Positions 49,497-58,490 of a DNA stretch of 64,000 nucleotides are shown piece after piece. A program made the translations under genes and the position numbers. The stretch covers positions 62,001 to 126,000 of the forward strand of contig NZ_BSOW01000019.1 in the NCBI RefSeq assembly GCF_030160715.1, given 5' to 3'. Each line of letters starts with the position of its first letter. Positions within the stretch are counted from its first letter, which is position 1. This DNA comes from Bradyrhizobium iriomotense (GTDB lineage Bacteria; Pseudomonadota; Alphaproteobacteria; Rhizobiales; Xanthobacteraceae). The notes under the pieces were generated by a model. The model saw only the letters and a program-made list of their open reading frames with translations. It had not been told where the DNA came from and did not search any database.

Positions 49497-51200
49497 ATGA
49501 GCCACGACGTGCACCAGGTCCGCTCGTTCGAACATCCGGGCGAGGGACGGAAACGAGCCAAGGCCACGCCCAAGGGGCGGCAGGTCGATCCGACCGCCGC
49601 TCACGAGATCGAGCAATTGCTCGCCGACAGGCCGCGCCGGCGCGACCTGCTCATCGAATATCTCCACCTCATCCAGGACAAGTTTCACCAGATCTCGGCC
49701 GCGCATCTGGCAGCGCTCGCCGACGAGATGAAGCTCGCCTTCGCGGAGGTGTTCGAGACCGCGACCTTCTATGCGCATTTCGACGTCGTGAAGGAGGGCG
49801 AGCCGGACATCGCCCCGCTCACCATCCGCGTCTGCGATTCCTTGACCTGCGCGATGATGGGCGGCGAGAAGCTGCTCGAGGACCTCCAGAGCGCGAGCGG
49901 CCCGGGCATCCGCGTGGTGCGCGCGCCCTGTGTCGGCCGCTGCGACACGGCGCCCGCCGCCGAGGTCGGTCACAACTTCGTCGATCACGCCACCGTCGGC
50001 AACGTTCTGGCCACCGCGAAGGCCGGCGACACCCACGCGCATCTGCCAAAATACATCGACTACGACGCCTATGTCGCCGCTGGCGGCTACAAGCTTCTCA
50101 ATCGCCTGAGCTCCGGCGAATTGCCGAAGGATGATCTGCTCAAGGCGCTCGATGATGCCTCGCTCCGCGGCCTTGGCGGCGCCGGCTTTCCCACGGGGCG
50201 CAAATGGCGCGCGGTGCTGGGGGAGCCCGGTCCGCGGCTGATGGCGATCAACGGCGACGAGGGCGAGCCCGGCACGTTCAAGGATCGCTACTATCTCGAA
50301 ACCGATCCGCACCGCTTCATCGAGGGCATGCTGATCGGGGCGCATGTCGTGCAGGCTTCCGACGTCTACATCTACATCCGCGACGAATATCCGGCCTCGC
50401 GCGAGATCCTGGAGCGCGAGATCGCAAAGCTGCCGCCGGGCGCCCCGACGCTGCACATGCGGCGCGGCGCCGGCGCTTATATCTGCGGCGAGGAATCATC
50501 GCTGCTCGAGAGCCTCGAGGGCAAGCGCGGACTGCCGCGGCACAAGCCGCCTTATCCGTTCCAGGTCGGTCTGTTCGGCTTGCCGACGCTGATCAACAAC
50601 ATCGAGACGTTGTGGTGGGTGCGCGACATCGTCGAGAAGGGTGCCGACTGGTGGAAGAGCCACGGTCGTCATGAGCGCCATGGCCTGCGCAGCTTCTCGG
50701 TCTCGGGCCGTGTCAGGAATCCCGGCATGAAGCTCGCGCCCGCCGGCATCACCGTGCGCGAATTGATCGACGAATATTGCGGCGGAATGGCCGACGGCCA
50801 CACGTTCTACGCCTATTTGCCGGGCGGCGCGTCCGGCGGCATCCTGCCGGCGTCCATGGATGATATCCCGCTCGATTTCGGCACGCTGGAGAAATACGGC
50901 TGCTTCATCGGCTCCGCCGCGATCGTGATCCTGTCGCAAAAGGACAGCGTGAAGGCAGCCGCGCTGAACCTGATGAAGTTCTTCGAGGACGAGAGCTGCG
51001 GCCAGTGCACGCCGTGCCGTGTCGGAACCCAGAAGGCGGCGCTGTTGATGCAGAAGCCGGTCTGGAACCGTGCCCTGCTGGACGAATTGAGCCAGGCGAT
51101 GCGCGATGCCTCGATCTGCGGGCTCGGACAGGCGGCATCGAATCCGCTCACATCCGTGATCAAGTATTTCCCTGACGAGTTCAAGGAAGCGGCCGAATGA
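49497..51200 (+). CDS. NAD-dependent formate dehydrogenase beta subunit (NuoE-NuoF fusion)
   Basis: A 567-residue diaphorase subunit. Residues about 30-155 are NuoE-like with a [2Fe-2S] site C113-x4-C118 (CDSLTC) and C145-x3-C149 (CVGRC). Residues about 175-567 are NuoF-like: GLGGAGFPTGRKW for FMN, NGDEGEPGTFKDR for NAD, GAYICGEESSLLESLEGKRG, and CGQCTPCRVGT plus CGLG for [4Fe-4S]. The two are separate genes in Rhodobacter fdsG/fdsB but fused in Methylobacterium Fdh1B, a tungsten enzyme. It overlaps the alpha gene by 4 bases (ATGA). Confidence 0.93.
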   Translation: MSHDVHQVRSFEHPGEGRKRAKATPKGRQVDPTAAHEIEQLLADRPRRRDLLIEYLHLIQDKFHQISAAHLAALADEMKLAFAEVFETATFYAHFDVVKEGEPDIAPLTIRVCDSLTCAMMGGEKLLEDLQSASGPGIRVVRAPCVGRCDTAPAAEVGHNFVDHATVGNVLATAKAGDTHAHLPKYIDYDAYVAAGGYKLLNRLSSGELPKDDLLKALDDASLRGLGGAGFPTGRKWRAVLGEPGPRLMAINGDEGEPGTFKDRYYLETDPHRFIEGMLIGAHVVQASDVYIYIRDEYPASREILEREIAKLPPGAPTLHMRRGAGAYICGEESSLLESLEGKRGLPRHKPPYPFQVGLFGLPTLINNIETLWWVRDIVEKGADWWKSHGRHERHGLRSFSVSGRVRNPGMKLAPAGITVRELIDEYCGGMADGHTFYAYLPGGASGGILPASMDDIPLDFGTLEKYGCFIGSAAIVILSQKDSVKAAALNLMKFFEDESCGQCTPCRVGTQKAALLMQKPVWNRALLDELSQAMRDASICGLGQAASNPLTSVIKYFPDEFKEAAE

Positions 51201-53965
51201 CCAGGATTACGTTCGAGCTCGACGGCAAGCAGGTTGAAGCGGGTCCCGGCGAGACCATCTGGCAGGTGGCCAAGCGCCAGGGCCGTGACATTCCGCACCT
51301 CTGCTATTCACCGGCGCCAGACTATCGGCCCGACGGCAATTGCCGCGCCTGCATGGTCGAGATCGAAGGCGAGCGCGTGCTCGCCGCCTCCTGCAAGCGC
51401 ACCCCGTCGGTCGGCATGAAGGTGAAGACCAAGAGCGCCCGCGCGGTTGCTGCGCAGAAGATGGTGATGGAGCTGCTCGTTGCCGATCAGCCGGCGCGCG
51501 AGACCTCGCACGATCCGGACTCGAAGTTCTGGCACTGGGCCGAGACCACCGGCGTCACCGAGAGCCGCTTCCCCGCCGCCGAGCGCTGGGAAACCGACGC
51601 CAGCCATCCGGCGATGCGCGTCAATCTCGATGCCTGCATCCAGTGCGGCCTGTGCGTGCGCGCCTGCCGCGAGGTGCAGGTCAACGACGTCATCGGCATG
51701 GCTTATCGCAATCACGATTCGAAAATCGTGTTCGACTTCGACGATCCGATGGGCGAGTCCACCTGCGTGGCCTGCGGCGAATGCGTGCAGGCCTGCCCGA
51801 CCGGCGCCCTGATGCCGGCCGTGATGCTCGACGAGAAGCAGACGCGCGTCACCTATGCCGACAGGAAGGTCGATTCGCTCTGCCCGTTCTGCGGCGTCGG
51901 CTGCCAGGTGACCTATGAGGTCAAAGACGAGAAGGTGATCTATGCCGAGGGTCGCGACGGCCCCGCCAATCACAACCGCCTTTGCGTCAAGGGCCGCTTC
52001 GGCTTCGACTACATCCACCATCCGCATCGCCTGACAAAGCCGCTGGTGCGGCTGCCCAATGCGAAGAAGGACGCCAACGACCAGGTCGATCCGGCCAATC
52101 CCTTCACCCATTTCCGCGAAGCGTCGTGGGAGGAAGCTCTCGACATCGCGGCCAAGGGCCTGGTCAAGATCCGCGATGAGAAGGGGGTGAAGGCGCTGGC
52201 CGGCTTCGGCTCGGCCAAGGGTTCGAACGAAGAGGCGTATCTGTTCCAGAAGCTGGTGCGCACCGGTTTTGGTTCGAACAACGTCGATCACTGCACGCGG
52301 CTGTGCCACGCCTCGTCGGTGGCAGCGCTGTTCGAAGGCTTGAGCTCGGGCGCGGTGTCGGCGCCGTTCTCCGCAGCGATGGACGCAGAAGTGATCTGGG
52401 TGATCGGCGCCAATCCGACCGTGAACCACCCGGTGGCCGCGACCTTCATCAAGAACGCGGTCAAGCAGAATGGCGCAAAACTCTTCGTCATGGACCCGCG
52501 CAGGCAGACGCTGTCGCGCCACGCGACCAGGCACTTGCAGTTCAAGCCCGGCTCCGACGTCGCGATGCTGAACGCGATGATCAACACGATCATCACCGAA
52601 GGCCTGACCGACGACCAGTACATCGCCGGTTACACCGAAGGCTTCGAGGACCTGAAGGAGAAGATCAAGGAATTCACGCCGGAGAAGATGGCGCCGATCT
52701 GCGGCATTCCGGCGCAGACCCTGCGTGAGGTCGCCAGGACCTACGCGCGCGCAAAATCCTCGATCATCTTCTGGGGCATGGGCATCAGCCAGCACGTCCA
52801 CGGCACCGACAATGCGCGCTGCCTGATTGCGCTCGCTCTGATCACGGGCCAGGTCGGCCGTCCCGGCACCGGCCTGCATCCGCTGCGCGGCCAGAACAAT
52901 GTGCAGGGCGCCTCCGACGCCGGCCTGATCCCGATGTTCCTGCCCGACTATCAGCCGGTCGGCCGCGACGACATGCGCGGCAATTTCGAGAAGCTGTGGC
53001 AGCAGGATCTCGATCCCGTGCGCGGCCTGACCGTGGTCGAGATCATGAATGCGATCCATGCCGGCGAGATCAGGGGCATGTATATCGAGGGCGAGAACCC
53101 TGCGATGTCCGATCCCGATCTCCAGCATGCGCGCGAAGCGCTCGCGATGCTCGATCATCTCGTGGTGCAGGATCTCTTCGTCACGGAGACTGCGTTCCAT
53201 GCCGACGTCATCCTGCCGGCCTCAGCATTTGCGGAAAAGGACGGCTCCTTCACCAATACCGATCGCCGCGTGCAGCTCGCGCGCCAGGTGATCAAGCCGC
53301 CGGGCGATGCGCGGCAGGATCTCTGGATCATCCAGGAGATCGGTAGGCGGATGGGCCTGCCGTGGAATTATTCGGGCCCCGGCGATGTCTATACCGAAAT
53401 GGCGGAGCTGATGCCGTCGCTGAAGAACATCAGCTGGGAGCGGCTGGTGCGCGAAGGCGCCGTCACCTATCCGGCCGACGATCCGAACAAGCCAGGCAAC
53501 GAGATCATCTTCACCACGGGCTTCCCGACCGCGAGCGGCCGCGGCAAGATCGTGCCGGCCAAGGTGATTCCGCCGGACGAGCTGCCGGACGACGAATATC
53601 CGATGGTGCTTTCGACCGGCCGCGTGCTCGAGCACTGGCACACCGGCTCGATGACGCGCCGCGCGCAGGTGCTCGACCAGATCGAGCCGGAGGCGGTGGC
53701 CTTCATGTCGCCGAAGGACATGCGCAAGAAGAAGCTTGCGCCCGGCGACTTCATTCGCCTGGAGACTCGTCGCGGCGCGGTCGAGGTCAAGGTCCGCTCC
53801 GACCGCGACGTGCCGGAGAACATGGTGTTCATGCCGTTCTGTTACGCGGAAGCGGCCGCCAACCTCCTCACCAACCCGGCGCTCGATCCCTTCGGCAAGA
53901 TCCCCGAGTTCAAGTTCTGCGCCGCGCGCGCCGACCGCGTCGAGATGCGCGACGCGGCGGAGTAA
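51197..53965 (+). CDS. fdhF: NAD-dependent formate dehydrogenase alpha subunit (Mo/W, cysteine type)
   Basis: A 922-residue catalytic subunit. A [2Fe-2S] domain has C36, C49, C52, C66. Two ferredoxin clusters follow (CIQCGLCVRAC near 147-157, CVACGECVQACP near 190-201), then CPFCGVGC and RLCVKGRFGFD for the cluster near the cofactor. The metal ligand is C370 in NVDHCTRLCHASS, cysteine where E. coli FdhF has selenocysteine. It oxidises formate to CO2 with electrons sent to NAD through the beta subunit. No FdsC or FdsD is seen; FdhD and cofactor genes lie upstream. Confidence 0.95.
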   Translation: MTRITFELDGKQVEAGPGETIWQVAKRQGRDIPHLCYSPAPDYRPDGNCRACMVEIEGERVLAASCKRTPSVGMKVKTKSARAVAAQKMVMELLVADQPARETSHDPDSKFWHWAETTGVTESRFPAAERWETDASHPAMRVNLDACIQCGLCVRACREVQVNDVIGMAYRNHDSKIVFDFDDPMGESTCVACGECVQACPTGALMPAVMLDEKQTRVTYADRKVDSLCPFCGVGCQVTYEVKDEKVIYAEGRDGPANHNRLCVKGRFGFDYIHHPHRLTKPLVRLPNAKKDANDQVDPANPFTHFREASWEEALDIAAKGLVKIRDEKGVKALAGFGSAKGSNEEAYLFQKLVRTGFGSNNVDHCTRLCHASSVAALFEGLSSGAVSAPFSAAMDAEVIWVIGANPTVNHPVAATFIKNAVKQNGAKLFVMDPRRQTLSRHATRHLQFKPGSDVAMLNAMINTIITEGLTDDQYIAGYTEGFEDLKEKIKEFTPEKMAPICGIPAQTLREVARTYARAKSSIIFWGMGISQHVHGTDNARCLIALALITGQVGRPGTGLHPLRGQNNVQGASDAGLIPMFLPDYQPVGRDDMRGNFEKLWQQDLDPVRGLTVVEIMNAIHAGEIRGMYIEGENPAMSDPDLQHAREALAMLDHLVVQDLFVTETAFHADVILPASAFAEKDGSFTNTDRRVQLARQVIKPPGDARQDLWIIQEIGRRMGLPWNYSGPGDVYTEMAELMPSLKNISWERLVREGAVTYPADDPNKPGNEIIFTTGFPTASGRGKIVPAKVIPPDELPDDEYPMVLSTGRVLEHWHTGSMTRRAQVLDQIEPEAVAFMSPKDMRKKKLAPGDFIRLETRRGAVEVKVRSDRDVPENMVFMPFCYAEAAANLLTNPALDPFGKIPEFKFCAARADRVEMRDAAE

Positions 53966-54011
53966 GGCTCGGCGGTAGTTAGCGGCTCCGTGCAGCCAAA
54001 TCCCCGGTGTC

Positions 54012-54031
54012 GTCCCGGCGAAGGCCGGGAC
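54012..54031. repeat. REP-like hairpin, first copy
   Basis: An 8-base stem GTCCCGGC/GCCGGGAC with loop GAAG. The same arms, in inverted order of the flanks, recur at 54113-54132. It lies in the 281-base gap after the formate dehydrogenase genes and may stop transcription or protect mRNA ends. Such GTCCCGGCGAAGGCCGGGAC elements are abundant in Bradyrhizobium, from memory. Confidence 0.7.
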
Positions 54032-54112
54032 CCATACCGCGGAATCCATCGATTGCTGATAGTCGCAGTACCGGACTACAAATCTTCGCCAAACCACTCC
54101 CTGTGGTTACGG

Positions 54113-54132
54113 GTCCCGGCCTTCGCCGGGAC
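54113..54132. repeat. REP-like hairpin, second copy
   Basis: GTCCCGGC, loop CTTC, GCCGGGAC: the reverse complement of the first copy at 54012, so the two face each other about 80 bases apart. Together they could form one large cruciform or RNA hairpin at the end of the formate dehydrogenase transcript. Confidence 0.7.
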
Positions 54133-54190
54133 GACGGCTGAGTGTGTGTGGCGGATATGCGTGCCCAAACCGTATGCTTCCGCGGCGGGC

Positions 54191-54230
54191 AGACTGGATT
54201 GCTTCGTTGCTTCGCTCCTCGCAATGACGG
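54191..54230. repeat. Half copy of the palindromic element at 44781
   Basis: AGACTGGATTGCTTCGTTGC and the following CTTCGCTCCTCGCAATGACGG match one arm of the 86-base element at 44781-44866. Only one arm is present here. It ends 17 bases before ybaK. Confidence 0.65.
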
Positions 54231-54246
54231 TGCTAGATGATGGCGC

Positions 54247-54720
54247 ATGTCCAAAGTGACCCCCGCCACACGCGCGCTCGCCGCCGCCGGCATATCCTTC
54301 ACCGTCCACGCCTATGACTATGATCCCGATGCCGAGAGCATCGGGCTTCAGGCTGCTGCCGCGCTCGGCGAGGATCCGGCGCGGGTGTTGAAGACGCTGA
54401 TGGCGCTCGTCGACGGCAAGCCGGTTTGCGTCGTCGTTCCTTCCGACCGGGAAGTCTCGATGAAGAAGCTTGCGGCCGCCGCCGGCGGCAAATCGGCGCA
54501 GATGATGAAACCGCCCGAAGCCGAGCGCGTCACCGGCTTCAAGGTCGGCGGCATCAGCCCGTTCGGGCAGCGGCGCGCGGTGAAGACCATCATCGACGAG
54601 GGCGCGCTCGCGCACGACCTCGTCTATGTCAATGGCGGCCAGCGCGGCTTGCAGGTGCGGCTCAGTCCGCGCGATGTGCGTGACGTCTTGAAGGCCACGG
54701 CCGCGGATGTGCTAGCCTGA
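54247..54720 (+). CDS. ybaK: Cys-tRNA(Pro) deacylase YbaK
   Basis: A 157-residue editing protein that hydrolyses mischarged Cys-tRNA(Pro). Family motifs are LKTLMALVDGKPVCVVVPSD, KKLAAAAGGKSAQMM and TGFKVGGISPFGQRRAVKTI. Length matches E. coli YbaK (159). It stands after the formate dehydrogenase gene but separated by repeats, so it is probably a separate unit. Confidence 0.92.
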   Translation: MSKVTPATRALAAAGISFTVHAYDYDPDAESIGLQAAAALGEDPARVLKTLMALVDGKPVCVVVPSDREVSMKKLAAAAGGKSAQMMKPPEAERVTGFKVGGISPFGQRRAVKTIIDEGALAHDLVYVNGGQRGLQVRLSPRDVRDVLKATAADVLA

Positions 54721-54758
54721 CCGGCGGCCGGCTCGCCGCGGTCTTGAGGGGGTGCCGA

Positions 54759-55874
54759 ATGGCAGACGGCCGGAGCGGGTTCATCAGGCGATGGCGCGGT
54801 GCGGTGACGATCGCGATCGTCCTCGGCGGTGGTGCTCCTGTCTCGGCTCACCAGGCCAATCTCTCCACCGCGCGCGTGGCCCTGGCCAGGGACCGCTCGG
54901 TCGTGATCGAAGTGGCCCTCAAGGGCAGCGATGTCGACAGGCTGGTCGGCACGAAGGTCTACGATCCGAGGGCGGATGACGTTGATCCCGCGGCCGTCGC
55001 TGCTTCATCAGCAGCGATCCTCGCCTACCTGGCCGGGCACCTTGCGGTCGCAGGCGCCGATGGAACGGCATGCCCGGCCATCGCTCCCGCGGTCATCGCA
55101 GACGACGATGGCATCATCTTTCGCAGCACCTATTCCTGCGCCGATGTCGCCGGCGACATCGTCTATCGCTCGACGGTGCTGACGGAGAAGGATCCCGGCG
55201 CGCGTCAGGTTGTGCTGATCGCGCAAGGGGGCCGTGAAGCCCAAGTGCTGCTCGATGACGGCAACACGACCATCACCCTGTCGGCGCCCGCGCCGCCGAT
55301 CTCGTCGACCATGGGCCGCTATCTCGTCACCGGCATCGAGCACATCTTTCTCGGCTACGACCACATCGCCTTCCTGATCGCAGTGATGCTTTGGGCGCGC
55401 CGGTTCATTCCCGTGATCAAGATCGTGACCGCGTTCACGATCGCGCATTCGATCACGCTGTCGCTCGCGGCGCTCGGCGTCGTGATCATCCCGAGCCGGA
55501 TCGTGGAGCCCACGATCGCGGCCTCGATCGTGTTCGTTGCTCTGGAAAATTTCCTTTCCCGCGATATCGGGCGGCGGTGGCAGGTGGCCTTTGCCTTCGG
55601 GCTGGTCCACGGATTTGGCTTTGCCAGCGCGCTTCAGGAGATCGGCCTGCCCTCGGACGCCGTCGTGCCGGCGCTGGCCGCCTTCAACGTCGGCGTCGAG
55701 ATCGGGCAGGTCGCGATCGTCGCGATCGTGCTCCCCATCCTGATCGCGCTCGACCGGCTGATCGCAACGGATAGCGATAAACCAACGCGGGCGGCGCCGC
55801 TGGTCTATGGGTTATCGTTCGCGATCAGCGTTCTCGGGTGCTATTGGCTTATCACCCGCATGCTGGAAGCTTAG
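54759..55874 (+). CDS. HupE/UreJ family membrane protein
   Basis: A 371-residue protein. A signal-like N terminus (AVTIAIVLGGGAPVSAHQ) and a soluble domain of about 170 residues precede about six helices. TGIEHIFLGYDHIAFLIAVM, FTIAHSITLSLAALG and FGLVHGFGFASALQEIGLP carry the His-rich helix motifs of the HupE/UreJ type 2 group, believed to move nickel or cobalt. GAGGGGG precedes ATG 54759; a TTG start 15 bases upstream is less likely. Metal identity is not shown by sequence. Confidence 0.83.
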   Translation: MADGRSGFIRRWRGAVTIAIVLGGGAPVSAHQANLSTARVALARDRSVVIEVALKGSDVDRLVGTKVYDPRADDVDPAAVAASSAAILAYLAGHLAVAGADGTACPAIAPAVIADDDGIIFRSTYSCADVAGDIVYRSTVLTEKDPGARQVVLIAQGGREAQVLLDDGNTTITLSAPAPPISSTMGRYLVTGIEHIFLGYDHIAFLIAVMLWARRFIPVIKIVTAFTIAHSITLSLAALGVVIIPSRIVEPTIAASIVFVALENFLSRDIGRRWQVAFAFGLVHGFGFASALQEIGLPSDAVVPALAAFNVGVEIGQVAIVAIVLPILIALDRLIATDSDKPTRAAPLVYGLSFAISVLGCYWLITRMLEA

Positions 55875-55914
55875 TTCGCCGAAGGCGGGGATAAGACCGG
55901 CACCTCTACCGTCA

Positions 55915-56154
55915 TCATCCGAGCCATATGAACGGGAACGTCCCATCGGGATGGTCGGACGGTTGCGGCGCCCGAATGTGCGGCACTGGCAGCTCGCGGG
56001 TCCGATAGGCATGTGCGGCTGGCCGCGTTGGAGTAGTTCGCGCGCCGGCAATCGGGCGGGCCATTGCCGCAACGGGAACGGCGGCAAATGCAACTGTGCC
56101 GACCGCGAGCGCCGTCAGTGCCAGGATAGCGGGGCGCATCTTGCGGACAGTCAT
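55915..56154 (-). CDS. Small secreted protein, hypothetical
   Basis: A 79-residue protein with a signal peptide (PAILALTALAVGTVAFAAVP), then a Pro/Arg/His-rich tail (YRTRELPVPHIRAPQPSDHP). AAGGAG lies 7-8 bases before ATG 56154, strong support for the start. No family is recognised. It is convergent with the HupE/UreJ-like gene. Confidence 0.6.
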   Translation of the reverse strand: MTVRKMRPAILALTALAVGTVAFAAVPVAAMARPIAGARTTPTRPAAHAYRTRELPVPHIRAPQPSDHPDGTFPFIWLG

Positions 56155-56274
56155 GGGAGTTCTCCTTGCAGGGGGTGCGGCAGGCTCCGATAGCTCGCCG
56201 TTCATCCCCGAGATCTCGGTGGCCGCGATCCCATTCCCACAAGGTTTCGTGATCGATCGTCCGGCGACGTCTCG

Positions 56275-56955
56275 CTATTGCTTCTGCAAGAGCTTCAGCC
56301 TGCATCGCAGCGCCTCACGAATGTGAGCGCGCGCCAGTTTTTCGGCCTTGTCGCCGTCGCGGGCGGCAATGGCGCTGATGATGGCTTGATGTTCCCTGTG
56401 GCTGGTCTCAGGCCGGTGGGTGACGGAGAACGTGGTCGGGCCGAGCAGCGCGATCCAGTCCTGAAGCTCCTTCGAGGCGTTGTCGAGATAGCGGTTGCGT
56501 GCGGCGCGGCAGATCGCCTCGTGGAAGGTGCGGTTGAGCCTCGCCATCTCTGCAGCGTCGCCGGAGTGTTCGGTAAAGGCCTGCTCGATATCCGTCATCG
56601 CGTCGATCTCGAGGCGGGAGGCGTGCTCGGCGGCGAGCCGGGCCGCCGCGCCTTCCAGGATCTCGCGCATGGCGTAGAGCTCGAGGACCTCGGAAATGTC
56701 GAGATTGCGGACGATGACCCCGCGGCCCGCGGCCGGTTGCACGAAGCCGCGCGCGGCGAGTCGCCCTAGTGCCTCGCGAACCGGCGTGCGGCTGACGTTC
56801 AGCCGTTGCGCGACTTCCTCCTCCCGCAAGCGGTCGCCGGCGCGGTAGCTGCCAGCCTGGAGGGCCTCGCACAGCGAGCGGAACACGGCTTCGCCCAGCG
56901 CTACGCCGGAACCGCGATCGATCGATCCGCTTGTTTTTGCGGGGCGCCTGGCCAT
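56275..56955 (-). CDS. GntR family transcriptional regulator (FCD type)
   Basis: A 226-residue regulator. The N-terminal winged helix reads EEEVAQRLNVSRTPVREALG. The C-terminal FCD domain has the metal-site pattern with LNRTFHEAICRAARNRYLDN and SHREHQAIISAIAARDGDKA. GGAGGG precedes ATG 56955. It diverges from tcuA with 143 bases between and a perfect palindrome there, so it most likely controls tcuAB; canonical TcuR is LysR-type, so this is a different arrangement. Confidence 0.9.
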   Translation of the reverse strand: MARRPAKTSGSIDRGSGVALGEAVFRSLCEALQAGSYRAGDRLREEEVAQRLNVSRTPVREALGRLAARGFVQPAAGRGVIVRNLDISEVLELYAMREILEGAAARLAAEHASRLEIDAMTDIEQAFTEHSGDAAEMARLNRTFHEAICRAARNRYLDNASKELQDWIALLGPTTFSVTHRPETSHREHQAIISAIAARDGDKAEKLARAHIREALRCRLKLLQKQ

Positions 56956-57020
56956 GGTCCCTCCGATCCCGGCGCACAGTTGCCATGCACAGCGGAGCGT
57001 TGCGCCAATCTTGTATATCT

Positions 57021-57032
57021 TTGTATACAAAT
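57021..57032. promoter_or_regulatory. Palindrome TTTGTATACAAA, operator of the GntR regulator
   Basis: A perfect 12-base palindrome in the gap between the GntR gene (start 56955) and tcuA (start 57099), preceded by a further TTGTATA half-site at 57012-57018. FCD-type GntR proteins bind TTGTATACAA-like sites. Position suits autoregulation and control of tcuAB. Confidence 0.6.
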
Positions 57033-57098
57033 GTGCGCAATGGCGCTAGCGTCAGGAAAACATGGAATGGTTCCAGCTCCGGGGACCTGGCAGGCGCG

Positions 57099-58490
57099 AT
57101 GAGCAAGAAATACGACGTGCTGGTGATCGGCGGCGGCAATGCGGCGCTCTGCGCGGCAATCGCCGCGCGGCGCGGCGGCGCCTCGGTCGTCGTGCTGGAA
57201 GGCGCGCCGAAATTCTATCGCGGCGGCAATACGCGCCACACCCGCAACATGCGCTGCGCGCATGACGCCGCGACCGAGATCCTGACCGGCCCATACACCG
57301 AAGAGGAGTTCTGGAAGGACCTGCTGCTGGTTACGGGCGGACAGACCGACGAGGAGCTGGCGCGCCACATGATCCGGGAGTCCAAGGATATCCTGAACTG
57401 GATCGTGGAGCAGGGCGTGCGCTGGCAACCCTCGCTCGGCGGCACGCTGAGTCTTGGGCGTACCAACTCCTTCTTCCTCGGCGGTGGCCGGGCGATGCTC
57501 AATGCGCTGTATCTCACCGCCGAGCGGCTCGGCGTGGAGATCCACTACGATGCCGAGGTCACCGATCTCGTCATCGAGGACGGCATGTTTCTGGCCGCGC
57601 GTCTCAAGCGGCCGATCGATGGCGCAGACGAGATCCGCGCGACCTCGCTGGTCGCCGCCGCCGGCGGCTTCGAGGCCAACATCGAATGGCTCAGGGAATA
57701 TTGGGGCGAGGCCGCCGACAATTTCCTGATCCGCGGTACCCCCTATAACCGCGGTTCCATCCTGAAGATGCTGCTTGCCAAGGGCGTGCAGGAGGTCGGC
57801 GATCCCACCCAGTGCCATGCGGTCGCGATCGATGCGCGGGCGCCGAAATTCGACGGCGGCATCATCACACGGCACGACTCCGTCGTGTTCGGCATCGTCG
57901 TCAACAAGCACGCGCAGCGCTTCTATGATGAGGGCGAGGATATCTGGCCGAAGCGTTACGCGATCTGGGGCCGGCTGGTCGCGGCGCAACCGGACCAGAT
58001 CGCCTACATCATCTTCGACTCGACCGTCGTCACGAGTTTCATGCCGACGCTGTTTCCGCCGATTGCGGGGCAGACGGTTGTCGAACTCGCCGGCAAGCTC
58101 GATCTCGATCCGGTCGCGCTGGAAAAGACCGTCACCGATTTCAACGCCGCGGTGCAGCCCGGCACGTTCGACCACACCATTCTCGACGATTGCCGCACCG
58201 AGGGCATCACGCCGCCGAAGACGCATTGGGCGCGGCGGATCGAGACGCCACCTTATCTTGCCTATCCGGTACGTCCCGGCATCACCTTCACCTATCTCGG
58301 CACGCGCGTCACCAAGGAAGCACGCATGCTGATGAAGGATGGCAAGCCATCGGCCAACATGTTCGCGGCCGGCGAGATCATGGCCGGCAATGTGCTTGGC
58401 AAGGGCTATGCCGCCGGCATGGGCATGACCATCGGCAGCGTGTTCGGGCGGATCGCAGGACGGGAAGCAGCGAAGCATGCACGGAACTAG
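57099..58490 (+). CDS. tcuA: FAD-dependent tricarballylate dehydrogenase TcuA
   Basis: A 463-residue flavoprotein of the fumarate reductase/succinate dehydrogenase type. The FAD fold VLVIGGGNAALCAAIAARRG is at residues 7-26. GNTRHTRNMRCAH and the C-terminal TRVTKEARMLMKDGKPSANM, AGEIMAGNVLGKGYAAGMGM match TcuA. It oxidises tricarballylate to cis-aconitate in Salmonella. ATG 57099 is chosen; the frame upstream has no domain sense. It overlaps tcuB by 14 bases. Confidence 0.9.
   Translation: MSKKYDVLVIGGGNAALCAAIAARRGGASVVVLEGAPKFYRGGNTRHTRNMRCAHDAATEILTGPYTEEEFWKDLLLVTGGQTDEELARHMIRESKDILNWIVEQGVRWQPSLGGTLSLGRTNSFFLGGGRAMLNALYLTAERLGVEIHYDAEVTDLVIEDGMFLAARLKRPIDGADEIRATSLVAAAGGFEANIEWLREYWGEAADNFLIRGTPYNRGSILKMLLAKGVQEVGDPTQCHAVAIDARAPKFDGGIITRHDSVVFGIVVNKHAQRFYDEGEDIWPKRYAIWGRLVAAQPDQIAYIIFDSTVVTSFMPTLFPPIAGQTVVELAGKLDLDPVALEKTVTDFNAAVQPGTFDHTILDDCRTEGITPPKTHWARRIETPPYLAYPVRPGITFTYLGTRVTKEARMLMKDGKPSANMFAAGEIMAGNVLGKGYAAGMGMTIGSVFGRIAGREAAKHARN

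Noticed and set aside
51308..53200. A 630-codon minus-strand frame opposite the formate dehydrogenase alpha gene
   Set aside because: Its translation is a repetitive Arg/His/Asp-rich shadow; the plus strand carries all iron-sulfur and cofactor motifs.
51197..53965. Selenocysteine in formate dehydrogenase
   Set aside because: The metal-ligand codon at residue 370 is a normal Cys codon and the frame has no internal TGA.
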